This document shows positions 32,765 to 41,361 of a stretch of DNA of 42,919 nt, one piece after another. The stretch's first letter is position 1; every line of letters begins with the position of its first letter. A model generated the notes under the pieces. It worked only from the letters and a program-made list of their open reading frames with translations. It made no database searches and had not been told where the DNA came from. The stretch is from an uncultured Bacteroidales bacterium. GTDB lineage: Bacteria; Bacteroidota; Bacteroidia; Bacteroidales; UBA932. The translations under genes and the position numbers were made by a program. The DNA lies in the NCBI GenBank assembly GCA_947303465.1, contig CAMYYI010000017.1, forward strand, positions 1 through 42,919, in the 5' to 3' direction.

Positions 32765-33652
32765 TCATAGAATGTTAAGGGACTGCTCCCTGATCTTTTC
32801 AAGTTCATCCTTCATGCGAACCACCGCCCGCTGTATGCCGGCATGGTTTGCCTTGGAACCGGTCGTATTGATCTCGCGACCCATCTCCTGAATGATAAAT
32901 CCAAGTTTCTTGCCAGGATACGCTTCTCCGTCTATCGTATCCATGAAATACCTGCAGTGCTGACGCAGGCGAACCTTCTCCTCGTTTATATCCAGCTTCT
33001 CCAGATAGAAAATCATCTCCTGCTCGAACCGCTCGGCATCGCACTTCGCCCCAAGTTCGTCCAAAGCCTTCTGCAACTTTGCCCGAACCGCACTTATACG
33101 TTCCGCCTCGTAGCCTTCCACCTCGTCCTCAAGCGCCATGATGGCCGACACCCGGGACGTCACGTCCCGGTACAGAGCCTCACCCTCACGCCTGCGGTAA
33201 TCGACCAGTGCATCCAGAGCCTCATCTATGGCACGTGAGACCAGAGGCCAGTTGTCTTCAGTCACTACGTCCCGCTTTACGGTGTCGATCACATCAGGCA
33301 TGCGGAGCAAAGTGGCCATGAGGTAGTTGGGTTCATTCGCCCTGAGGTCTGCAGCGCCTATTTCGCGTCCCAGATCCTCCAGCTGGCGGAAGTACGCCTT
33401 TGCCAGTCCGGCATTGACGGTGCGTGCGGAGGCCCCGGCATTGGGCTCCCAAGTCAGAAACATGTCTATGGTTCCCCTCTGGAGACGTTCTGCAATGCGC
33501 TTGCGAACCTCCATCTCCCTATCCTTGGGCAGCAGGGACGTCTTGACGCTGATTTCTGCGTTCTTGCCGTTCACTGAACGGAACTCCACAGTCAGCCTGC
33601 CATCCCCCAGCAAGGCCTCCGCCCTGCCATAGCCGGTCATAGAACAAATCAT
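32765..33652 (-). CDS. yicC: YicC-family endoribonuclease
   Basis: A 295-residue cytoplasmic protein starting MICSMTGYGRAE, the hallmark N-terminus of the YicC family. The C-terminal domain shows the expected EEKVRLRQHCRYF near residue 225 and GKKLGFIIQEMGREINTTGSKA near residues 250-275. E. coli YicC has been reported to act as an endoribonuclease that affects small-RNA stability. The start is set at ATG 33652, two bases after the preceding stop at 33655; a longer frame back to 33694 overlaps the nucleotidase gene and lacks support. Confidence 0.95.
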   Translation of the reverse strand: MICSMTGYGRAEALLGDGRLTVEFRSVNGKNAEISVKTSLLPKDREMEVRKRIAERLQRGTIDMFLTWEPNAGASARTVNAGLAKAYFRQLEDLGREIGAADLRANEPNYLMATLLRMPDVIDTVKRDVVTEDNWPLVSRAIDEALDALVDYRRREGEALYRDVTSRVSAIMALEDEVEGYEAERISAVRAKLQKALDELGAKCDAERFEQEMIFYLEKLDINEEKVRLRQHCRYFMDTIDGEAYPGKKLGFIIQEMGREINTTGSKANHAGIQRAVVRMKDELEKIREQSLNIL

Positions 33653-33654
33653 TA

Positions 33655-34446
33655 TCAGTAAACTTTTACAATACCCATCTCCAGGCCCCAGCACCCGTCG
33701 GTAATGATGGGAACCGGTTTACCCGCTGAATCGTTTACATACACGAAGTCCTCAACGAAGGTGTGCGAATGGCCGCCCACCACCAGGTCTATACCCCTCA
33801 TACCAGGCATATTCTGCTGGTCCTCAGGCTCATATCCGTTGTGGGAAAGAAGGATGACCATATCGCACTTCTCCACCTCGTGAAGATAGTCGGACCATTT
33901 GTTCACTTCCGTAACGGGATCAAGCTGAGGGATACGGGACGATATCGTCTTGGCTACGCAGGTAGAAATATCAGCCTCCAGGCCTATGATGCCAATCTTC
34001 TTGCCGCCGCGATGCAGCACGGTATAGGGCGTCACGTATTTGCCAAGCTCGAAGGAGCTGAGATCCAGGTTCGCGCAGACAATGGGACACTGAATCCTGC
34101 GGGCGCGCCCGGTGAGGCTCTCTATGCCGTCGTCGAACTCGTGATTGCCCAGAGTTATTGCGTCATATCCCATGGCATTGATCATATCGACCTCCAGTTC
34201 CCCACGCAGCTGGGTGTAATAAGAAGTACCCTGGTTGAAGTCTCCGGCATGCAGGAGGAGCACCTTGCCTGCGCCGTTTGCCTTGCGTACCGAATCCACA
34301 AAAGCGGCACGCTCAATTATGCCGCCGCGGCCGTCACGCAGAGGGTCCAGGTGGCTGTGTGTGTCGTTGGTATGCAGGATGACGAGTCTGGGCCCGCAAG
34401 CGCATAAGGCGGCAAGAGCCGCGATGAGCAGGACTGTCTTTTTCAT
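33655..34446 (-). CDS. 5'-nucleotidase/metallophosphatase domain (N-terminal half of UshA type)
   Basis: A 263-residue lipoprotein (MKKTVLLIAALAALCACG, lipidated Cys17) that consists only of the calcineurin-like catalytic domain of 5'-nucleotidases. Metal-ligand motifs are LHTNDTHSHLDP, HAGDFNQG, TLGNHEFDDG and VVGGHSHTF. In UshA this domain is followed in the same chain by the substrate-specificity domain; here that domain is encoded by the separate upstream gene (34446-35270). The ATG overlaps that gene's stop by one base (TGATG). Together they likely dephosphorylate nucleotides in the periplasm. Confidence 0.93.
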   Translation of the reverse strand: MKKTVLLIAALAALCACGPRLVILHTNDTHSHLDPLRDGRGGIIERAAFVDSVRKANGAGKVLLLHAGDFNQGTSYYTQLRGELEVDMINAMGYDAITLGNHEFDDGIESLTGRARRIQCPIVCANLDLSSFELGKYVTPYTVLHRGGKKIGIIGLEADISTCVAKTISSRIPQLDPVTEVNKWSDYLHEVEKCDMVILLSHNGYEPEDQQNMPGMRGIDLVVGGHSHTFVEDFVYVNDSAGKPVPIITDGCWGLEMGIVKVY

Positions 34447-35270
34447 CACTTAACTATGACCCTCCCGTCGGTCGAATAATCAATTGCCTTGCCCTCGGCA
34501 GTCAGGCTGCGTATGTATGCCTCCATTGACTGGCCGATTATGGCATCGGTCATTATGAGTTTGCGTGCGTTGCGTGCCACGTACAGGCTGTCTCCTCCGT
34601 CAAGCAGGAAGTCGACGGTCGCCACGCCGTAGTTCTTCCTGGGGTCCAGAGGCTTTCCGCCTATTTCCGCACTTTCCAGCTTATGGTCGGCCACAACCAT
34701 CTTTACACCGCTGACGCACTGAATCTTACGTGCAGCCATCTGCTCCAGCAGGTACTGCAGGTCCTCGCCCTTCAGTTCCACATAGCAAAGCTTGTTTACG
34801 AAGGGGAACATGGAGCGTATGTCGTCCAGCGTAACGTCCCCTTCCGGCATATCGACGCGGATGCCGCCGAAATTCGTGACCGCAAAATCCACGGGACGGT
34901 TGACCAGCCTCGCAGTCTCTTCACGGATGAAGTCTGCCACGAAGTTGCTGAGCTCGCTTTCCGGCGCATGGGCGTTCATGGCCTTGGTAGAATAAGCGAT
35001 AACTTCCTTTACTTCGGCCATTACGGGCTGTGCGTCTATAAGAAGTGCTGCGACGCGAGGTGTAGCGCCGTCTGTGAAGACCACGCCGTTGGGTGCGGTG
35101 TAGGCTCCGCTGAGGGAATCCACAACGCCTATCGCCTCTGCAACATTGTCAGCGGTAGGCATCGTTACTCCGGTCCTGTGACCGTCCATGACAGCTTTCT
35201 CCCATGTCATCCCCGTCTTGCAGCCGGAGAGCGTGAGAAGCAGCGTCAGAGCTATGGAAAAATATCTCAT
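34446..35270 (-). CDS. 5'-nucleotidase C-terminal domain lipoprotein
   Basis: A 274-residue lipoprotein (MRYFSIALTLLLTLSGCKTG, lipobox LSGC) carrying the 5_nucleotid_C domain: ESELSNFVADFIREETA, AVTNFGGIRVDMPEGDVTLDDIRSMFPF, the CYVELKGEDLQYLLEQ helix and YGVATVDFLLDGGDSL. This domain binds the nucleobase in UshA-type enzymes. It is encoded before the catalytic domain, the reverse of the order in the fused protein, and both have their own lipid anchor. The stop overlaps the next ATG by one base, favouring balanced synthesis. Confidence 0.92.
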   Translation of the reverse strand: MRYFSIALTLLLTLSGCKTGMTWEKAVMDGHRTGVTMPTADNVAEAIGVVDSLSGAYTAPNGVVFTDGATPRVAALLIDAQPVMAEVKEVIAYSTKAMNAHAPESELSNFVADFIREETARLVNRPVDFAVTNFGGIRVDMPEGDVTLDDIRSMFPFVNKLCYVELKGEDLQYLLEQMAARKIQCVSGVKMVVADHKLESAEIGGKPLDPRKNYGVATVDFLLDGGDSLYVARNARKLIMTDAIIGQSMEAYIRSLTAEGKAIDYSTDGRVIVK

Positions 35271-35274
35271 AAAA

Positions 35275-36675
35275 TTACTGTTTAAGCCATTTGAAAAGGT
35301 CCTTCCATGTGGACTTCTTACCGAACATAAGGATGCCCACCTTGTAAATCTTCGCAGACAGCCATGCGCAGGCGGCGAAGGTCCCGATCAGCAGTACCAG
35401 AGAAAGGACGATCTCCCAGGTGGCGACTCCGAACGGCAGCCTGGCCAGCATAACGATGGGCGAGGTGAAAGGAATCATGGAGCCCCAGAACACCAGGGAG
35501 CTGCCGGGCGCCTTGAAAGCATAAATGGCGATGAAGAAGCCCAGAAGCAGGGGGACCGTGATAGGAAGCTGCAGCTGCTGGGAGTCTCCCTCGTTCTCCA
35601 CGGCCGAGCCGATAGCCGCAAAGAGCGAGGCGTACAGCAGGTAGCCGAAGACGAAGAACAGCAGGAAGCAGATGCACAGCTGGGGAAGGTTGATATTGGA
35701 GAGCGTGCTCACGATAGCCTGCATGCCGGAAGGTTCTGCGGGAGCGACGGAGGTGCTGTCGGCCGCGGCGGCAACGGACTCGAGAGAAGCAAGGTCTCCG
35801 GGCATATGGACACCGGGAGCCATCATCTGGGTCATCTGGGCGGTCTCTTCCGGAGAAATAGCCCCCATTATCTTGTCCTTGCCTATTATTCCCATGGCTA
35901 CTGTAAGGATAGCGAGCGTAAGGACTATCCACAGCAGGAACTGGGTAAGGGCCACCAGCGCAACGCCTATGATCTTGCCGAACATCAGTTCCGTAGCCTT
36001 GACGGAAGAAACCAGGACCTCCACCACGCGGGAGCTCTTCTCCTCAATGACGGAAGACATGACCATACCGCAGAAGAGTGCGATGAACATATAGATGGCC
36101 ATGCCCAGGATCATGGAAACAGCCATGTAAACGCCGGACTCGGAAATGGTCTCCTTGCCGGATTCGTCAATTGTGTAACTGTGGAGATGTATGTTGGACT
36201 TAACTCCGGCCATTATCTCCTCCAGGTTCTCGACTCCGGAAGACTCTATGCGGTAAGCCTCCACGGCGTCATTTATGCGGTTTTCTATAATGGAGCCGGT
36301 ATCCATGCCCAGGGGTTTCTCCGAATAGCAGTCGGCGGAAACGCTGCGCTGCTCAGAGTCAAGCTCCGATATGCTGAGGAGCGCGTCTATGCCATGGCCG
36401 GAAAGGTTCGTCTTAACATCCTCGGGAAGGACATCCTCAAGGAAAACGTACTCTATCGTCTCGCCGCTCTCCAGGAAGGGAGTTACAATGCCGGAGCGGT
36501 CTATGACACCGACCTTTTTGGCCTCTTCCTTGGCGCCCAGCATAATCAGTGAGGGCAGGATGCACAGCGCTGCGAACAGCACCGGGGCGAGGAAAGTGAT
36601 TATTAGGAAACTCTTCTTTTTGACCTTGTTCAGGTATTCCCTCTGGATAATGATGCCTAATGTCTTGATGTTCAT
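35275..36675 (-). CDS. ABC-2-type transporter permease (NatB-like)
   Basis: A 466-residue inner-membrane protein starting MNIKTLGIIIQREYLNKVKKKSFLIITFLAPV, the usual N-terminus of NatB-like ABC-2 permeases. A first helix (~24-45) is followed by a large extracytoplasmic domain to about residue 175, then about five further hydrophobic segments (near 180-205, 240-270, 320-345, 360-380 and 415-440). NatAB-type exporters move sodium or small compounds; the cargo here is unknown. The gene begins three bases after the ATPase gene. Confidence 0.9.
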   Translation of the reverse strand: MNIKTLGIIIQREYLNKVKKKSFLIITFLAPVLFAALCILPSLIMLGAKEEAKKVGVIDRSGIVTPFLESGETIEYVFLEDVLPEDVKTNLSGHGIDALLSISELDSEQRSVSADCYSEKPLGMDTGSIIENRINDAVEAYRIESSGVENLEEIMAGVKSNIHLHSYTIDESGKETISESGVYMAVSMILGMAIYMFIALFCGMVMSSVIEEKSSRVVEVLVSSVKATELMFGKIIGVALVALTQFLLWIVLTLAILTVAMGIIGKDKIMGAISPEETAQMTQMMAPGVHMPGDLASLESVAAAADSTSVAPAEPSGMQAIVSTLSNINLPQLCICFLLFFVFGYLLYASLFAAIGSAVENEGDSQQLQLPITVPLLLGFFIAIYAFKAPGSSLVFWGSMIPFTSPIVMLARLPFGVATWEIVLSLVLLIGTFAACAWLSAKIYKVGILMFGKKSTWKDLFKWLKQ

Positions 36676-36678
36676 ATG

Positions 36679-37533
<855 letters not shown>

Positions 37534-37557
37534 CTCGCGATTAATTGTTTTAATCTT

Positions 37558-37565
37558 CAAATTTA
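37558..37565 (-). promoter_or_regulatory. -7 promoter box for the ABC exporter operon
   Basis: On the minus strand TAAATTTG fits TAnnTTTG exactly, 24 bases before the ATG at 37533. It may drive much of the long downstream gene run. Confidence 0.7.
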
Positions 37566-37588
37566 GGTATTTTTTGCGGGATAATCAC

Positions 37589-37596
37589 TATTTTTG
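37589..37596 (+). promoter_or_regulatory. -7 promoter box for the DPP-IV gene
   Basis: TATTTTTG is a full consensus match with only five bases between its G and the ATG at 37602, the same spacing as at 909-922. The transcript should be almost leaderless. Confidence 0.7.
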
Positions 37597-37601
37597 CAGA
37601 G

Positions 37602-39425
37602 ATGAAAAGGATATTTTTGATATTTTTCTTGTTCGCGAGCGCATTTGCGTACGCGCAGGACATGAACGAAACCCCTTCACCGGACTCCAGCAAAGTAGCG
37701 TTCACAAGGAATAATGACCTGTGGGTCAAGGATATAAACAGCGGATTGGAAATCCGTCTCACCAACGATGGCAGCGATCTCATTCTGAACGGCTATGCAT
37801 CGTGGGTTTATTACGAAGAAATCTTCGGCAGGGCCTCCAAATACTGCGCCTTCTGGTGGAGCCCGGACTCCAAGAGACTGGCGTTCTACCGTTTCGACAA
37901 CAGCGCCGTGCCCATGTTCCCCATATACTCCCCTTTCGGCCAGGACGGCCACCTTTCCCTGACACGCTATCCCAAGGCAGGAGAAAGCAACCCTCCGGTA
38001 CGTATAGGCATAGTTGAAGCTGACGGTTCCGGCAGCACCGTATGGGCAGACTTCGACGAGTCTGCAGAGCAGTATTTCGGAACGCCCTTCTGGGGCCCCG
38101 GCTCGGACGAACTCTTCGTCAGCCGCATGCCCCGCCGGCAGAATCTTCTCGAGCTTTTTGCAGTAAATGCAAACGACGGAAGCAAGCGCCCGGTGTACTC
38201 TGAAAGCTATCCCACGTGGGTAACCTGGATAGAGGGCATGCTGTTCACAGACAATGGATTACTGATGGCCCGCAACTTCGAGACCGGTTGGGAGCAGATT
38301 TATTTCCTGGGTTACGACGGCAGCCTGAAACGCCTCACAGACGGCAAGAACTGGGACATCCAGCTGCTCAAATACGACCCCAAAAAGGGCAACCTCTGGT
38401 TCATTGCCAAACGCGATTCACGCATTCATCCGACTCTATACAGGCTGGACAAAAAAGGGCGGATATATACCCTGACGGACCCTGATTACTACACCCTGAC
38501 AGCCAAGATTTCAAAGGATTTCAAGACCTTCAAGGCCAGGCTTTCCAACGCCCGTACGCCATGGAAGATGATAGAGGGTAACGCATTGAAAGTAAAAGAG
38601 TTCCCAACAATGGACAAGAGCGACGAAGAGCGCCCTTACCCGGAGATAGTAAAGATTGAAAACGACGGCTACGACCTCTATGCCCTGATGAGCGTCCCCC
38701 GCGGATTCGACCCGTCAAAGAAATATCCGGTAGTGATGCAGCTATACGGCGGTCCAGGCACCCCGTACGTGAGAGATCTCTGGAACAATCGCGACGCTTC
38801 CAACCTATGGTGCTGGGAGAACGGAATTATTTACATTGTGGTCGATCCCCGTTCCTCGGGAGAAAACGGACGGGCCGGAATGGACGAAGCTTTCAAGCGG
38901 ATGACCGTACCCGAACTGGGCGACTATATAGCCTGGGCGAAGTGGCTTCAGTCTAAACCCTGGGTTGACGGCTCCCACATAGGCGTAGAGGGTTTCTCGT
39001 TCGGAGGCACTACCACTTCCATGCTGGTGCTCCGCTACCCGGAGTACTTCTGCTGCGGGGTTGCAGGAGGAGGCGTTTACGACTGGAAACTGTACGATTC
39101 GCACTATACCGAACGCTTCATGGACACACCCCAGGCAAATCCGGAAGGATACGCCGAGGCCAGTGTCATCACCTGGGTTGACGGATGTGCGCTGAAGGAG
39201 CGCAAAGGCCTCCACGACGGCATGCCCGCACTCAAACTGACCCACGGTACCGGAGACGACAACGTGCACTTCCAGAACACCCTGCAACTCATTGACGCAC
39301 TCCAGCGTTACGAGATTCAGTTCGAGCTGATGATTTATCCGGACGGCATGCACGGATACCGCGGCTATCAGCACGTGCACGACGCCGAAAATGACCACCT
39401 TTTCTGGCAAAAGCATTTATTTTGA
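37602..39425 (+). CDS. S9B dipeptidyl peptidase IV, N-terminally shortened
   Basis: A 607-residue secreted serine peptidase with a signal peptide (MKRIFLIFFLFASAFAYAQ). It removes Xaa-Pro dipeptides from peptide N-termini. The substrate-anchoring Glu pair is Glu72-Glu73 (YYEEIFGR). The C-terminal alpha/beta-hydrolase has Ser466 (GFSFGG), Asp552 (TGDDNVHFQN) and His584 (GMHGYRG), all with normal DPP-IV surroundings. Family members are ~720 residues with the Glu pair near 195-205, so about 125 residues of the first propeller blades are missing directly after the signal peptide. The promoter box five bases upstream makes a mis-called start unlikely, though a deletion or assembly fault cannot be excluded. 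Confidence 0.92.
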   Translation: MKRIFLIFFLFASAFAYAQDMNETPSPDSSKVAFTRNNDLWVKDINSGLEIRLTNDGSDLILNGYASWVYYEEIFGRASKYCAFWWSPDSKRLAFYRFDNSAVPMFPIYSPFGQDGHLSLTRYPKAGESNPPVRIGIVEADGSGSTVWADFDESAEQYFGTPFWGPGSDELFVSRMPRRQNLLELFAVNANDGSKRPVYSESYPTWVTWIEGMLFTDNGLLMARNFETGWEQIYFLGYDGSLKRLTDGKNWDIQLLKYDPKKGNLWFIAKRDSRIHPTLYRLDKKGRIYTLTDPDYYTLTAKISKDFKTFKARLSNARTPWKMIEGNALKVKEFPTMDKSDEERPYPEIVKIENDGYDLYALMSVPRGFDPSKKYPVVMQLYGGPGTPYVRDLWNNRDASNLWCWENGIIYIVVDPRSSGENGRAGMDEAFKRMTVPELGDYIAWAKWLQSKPWVDGSHIGVEGFSFGGTTTSMLVLRYPEYFCCGVAGGGVYDWKLYDSHYTERFMDTPQANPEGYAEASVITWVDGCALKERKGLHDGMPALKLTHGTGDDNVHFQNTLQLIDALQRYEIQFELMIYPDGMHGYRGYQHVHDAENDHLFWQKHLF

Positions 39426-39426
39426 T

Positions 39427-39434
39427 TATATTTG
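39427..39434 (+). promoter_or_regulatory. -7 promoter box for the CAT-fold gene
   Basis: TATATTTG fits TAnnTTTG exactly, directly after the DPP-IV stop and 20 bases before the ATG at 39455, so this gene is probably transcribed independently. Confidence 0.65.
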
Positions 39435-39454
39435 CAGAGTAACTGCTAAAACCT

Positions 39455-40342
39455 ATGTTCGGATTCAGAGCTGACGGGAAGAAGGTCAAGGATCTCGATC
39501 CCATCCAGAGGATGATGCCTCACATAATGAACTATCGCGCGGACGCACAGAATGCCACGAGTTACGACTGTCCCTGCGAGCCTATCGACGAATTCATCAA
39601 AAAAGAATACGAAAACGGGGAGAAGTATAACTACATGCACATCCTGATTGCCGCGATAATCAGAGGCACTGCACTGAATCCCCGCCTGAACCGTTTCATC
39701 TGCAACGGCCGCATCTACGCCCGCAACTGTATCCAGATTTCTTTCCTTGTAAAGAAGGTGCTCAGCCAGGATGCCGCAGACGCCACAATCAAACTGGACT
39801 TTACCGGCCATGAGTCGCTCCCGGAGATACGTGACAAGATCAACGCGGTCATCCAGAAGAACCTGACGGTGGAAACCAAGAACGGCACCGACACCATGGC
39901 GCGTATCTTCTCCCTCGTCCCCAATTTTATGATTGGCACCCTGGTGGGTCTGCTGAAATTCGCGGACTTGCACGGGCTGCTGCCCAAGGCCGTTTTAGAC
40001 CTGCTGCCTTTCCATTGCACGGCCTTCGTAACCAACCTCAAATCGATTAAAGGCCCGTCTATCTATCATCACGTTTACAACTTCGGAAATACCGGAATGT
40101 TCTTCTCCATGGGCAAGGAATCACTCAAGCCCGTGGTGCGTAACGGGGAAATAGTCCCCGGCAAGATGCTTCCCATACAGATAGTCATGGACGAGCGTTT
40201 CTGCGACGGTTTTTACTTCGTGAACGCGTTCAGGCAACTGACCGCCCTGCTGGCCGATCCGGCACAGATGAAGGAGAGACTGGAAGAGCTTCCCCAGGAC
40301 ACCGTGGTGCAGCACGGATTCAGCAAGAAGAAAAAGGCTTAG
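39455..40342 (+). CDS. Chloramphenicol-acetyltransferase/E2-fold protein lacking the catalytic His
   Basis: A 295-residue protein resembling the catalytic domain of 2-oxoacid dehydrogenase E2 and CAT enzymes: the N-terminal DPIQRMMPHIMNYR segment, a central LPFHCTAFVTNLKSIKGPSIYHHVYNFGNTG strand pair and the C-terminal DERFCDGFYFVNAFRQL. In active relatives the last motif reads HHxxxDG or DHRxxDG; here the His is Glu247, while Asp251-Gly252 are kept. There is no lipoyl domain and no companion E1/E3. It may be a structural or binding homologue, or use another mechanism. The stop overlaps the convergent threonine dehydrogenase stop by four bases. Confidence 0.78.
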   Translation: MFGFRADGKKVKDLDPIQRMMPHIMNYRADAQNATSYDCPCEPIDEFIKKEYENGEKYNYMHILIAAIIRGTALNPRLNRFICNGRIYARNCIQISFLVKKVLSQDAADATIKLDFTGHESLPEIRDKINAVIQKNLTVETKNGTDTMARIFSLVPNFMIGTLVGLLKFADLHGLLPKAVLDLLPFHCTAFVTNLKSIKGPSIYHHVYNFGNTGMFFSMGKESLKPVVRNGEIVPGKMLPIQIVMDERFCDGFYFVNAFRQLTALLADPAQMKERLEELPQDTVVQHGFSKKKKA

Positions 40343-41292
40343 AGCAGCTTCTCCTTAAGGTGCTTTATCATATCCCTGGTCATGGTCTCCAGATTGTAGG
40401 TCGGAGTCCATCCCCACTCTTTTCGCGCACAGACGTCATCCATCTTGTTGGGCCATGAATCAGCAATTGTCTGACGTACGGGATCCACTTCGTAGCGCAT
40501 CTTGAAATCCGGATAGTGCACCCGGATGGCATCATACACTTCTTCCGGGTCGAAGCTCATGGATGCTATATTGAAGGCGTTGCGGTGAACCAGATAGCGC
40601 GGGTTGGCTTCCATAAGATTGATTGCCGCTTTGATGGCGTCCGGCATGTACATCATGTCCATATAGGTGCCGTGGGCCAGCGGGCATACGAACTCCTCCC
40701 CTTTGACGGCAGCGTAATAGATTTCCACAGCATAATCCGTAGTGCCACCGCCCGGCAGCGTCTTATATGAAATAAGTCCCGGGAAACGCACGGAGCGGGT
40801 ATCTACATCGTACTTATGGTAGTAATAGTCGCTGAGAAGCTCGGTCGCAACCTTGGTTACGCCATACATGGAAGTAGGACGCTGGATGGTATCCTGAGGG
40901 GTATTGTCACGGGGCGTATCCGGCCCGAAAGAGCCGATTGAAGACGGGGTAAACACCGCACAATGCTTTTCCCTTGCAACCTCCAGCACGTTTATAAGTC
41001 CGTTCATCTGGATGTCCCAGGCCTTGAGAGGAAGGCGTTCGGCAGTTGCAGAAAGCAACGCGGCAAGGTTATATATGGTATCTATGTCGTATTTATCCAC
41101 GATATCCGCAATCTGCTTGCCGTTGCAAACGTTGGCGGGCTCGGCAGGACCGCTTTCCAGAAGGTCTCCGGTCGGTTCGGCGCCAGGAATATAACCGGCA
41201 ACGATACGGCCGTGCCTGTAAGTTTTGCGGAGAGTCATGGTCAGTTCCGAGCCAATCTGGCCTGTGGAACCTATAACGAGCACATTTTTCAT
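40339..41292 (-). CDS. SDR-type L-threonine 3-dehydrogenase
   Basis: A 317-residue NAD-dependent short-chain dehydrogenase/epimerase-family enzyme. The Rossmann motif is GSTGQIGSELT at the N-terminus, the catalytic pair Tyr/Lys is in SMYGVTKVATELL, and SIGSFGPDTP and RFPGLIS match the non-zinc threonine dehydrogenases of Bacteroidota. It oxidises L-threonine to 2-amino-3-ketobutyrate. The divergent neighbour is the ligase that consumes this product, which strongly supports the assignment over a sugar epimerase. Expression probably comes from the shared palindromic promoter 70 bases upstream. Confidence 0.9.
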   Translation of the reverse strand: MKNVLVIGSTGQIGSELTMTLRKTYRHGRIVAGYIPGAEPTGDLLESGPAEPANVCNGKQIADIVDKYDIDTIYNLAALLSATAERLPLKAWDIQMNGLINVLEVAREKHCAVFTPSSIGSFGPDTPRDNTPQDTIQRPTSMYGVTKVATELLSDYYYHKYDVDTRSVRFPGLISYKTLPGGGTTDYAVEIYYAAVKGEEFVCPLAHGTYMDMMYMPDAIKAAINLMEANPRYLVHRNAFNIASMSFDPEEVYDAIRVHYPDFKMRYEVDPVRQTIADSWPNKMDDVCARKEWGWTPTYNLETMTRDMIKHLKEKLL

Positions 41293-41312
41293 ATAGTGTT
41301 ATTAAAGTCCCG

Positions 41313-41329
41313 CAAATTTATTAAATTTG
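41313..41329. promoter_or_regulatory. Palindromic divergent promoter of the threonine-degradation genes
   Basis: The 17-base caaatttattaaatttg is an 8+1+8 perfect palindrome. Each arm is a complete -7 box TAAATTTG: minus strand 41320-41313 for the dehydrogenase (ATG 41292) and plus strand 41322-41329 for the ligase (ATG 41362). Leaders would be about 15 and 27 bases. The symmetry could also serve as an operator. Confidence 0.72.
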
Positions 41330-41361
41330 TGGTAGAAATCTATATTAATACCACATAATTT

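Noticed and set aside
32616..32768. Upstream extension of the TonB receptor
   Set aside because: It encodes Arg-rich sequence from a palindromic leader and puts the signal peptide internally.
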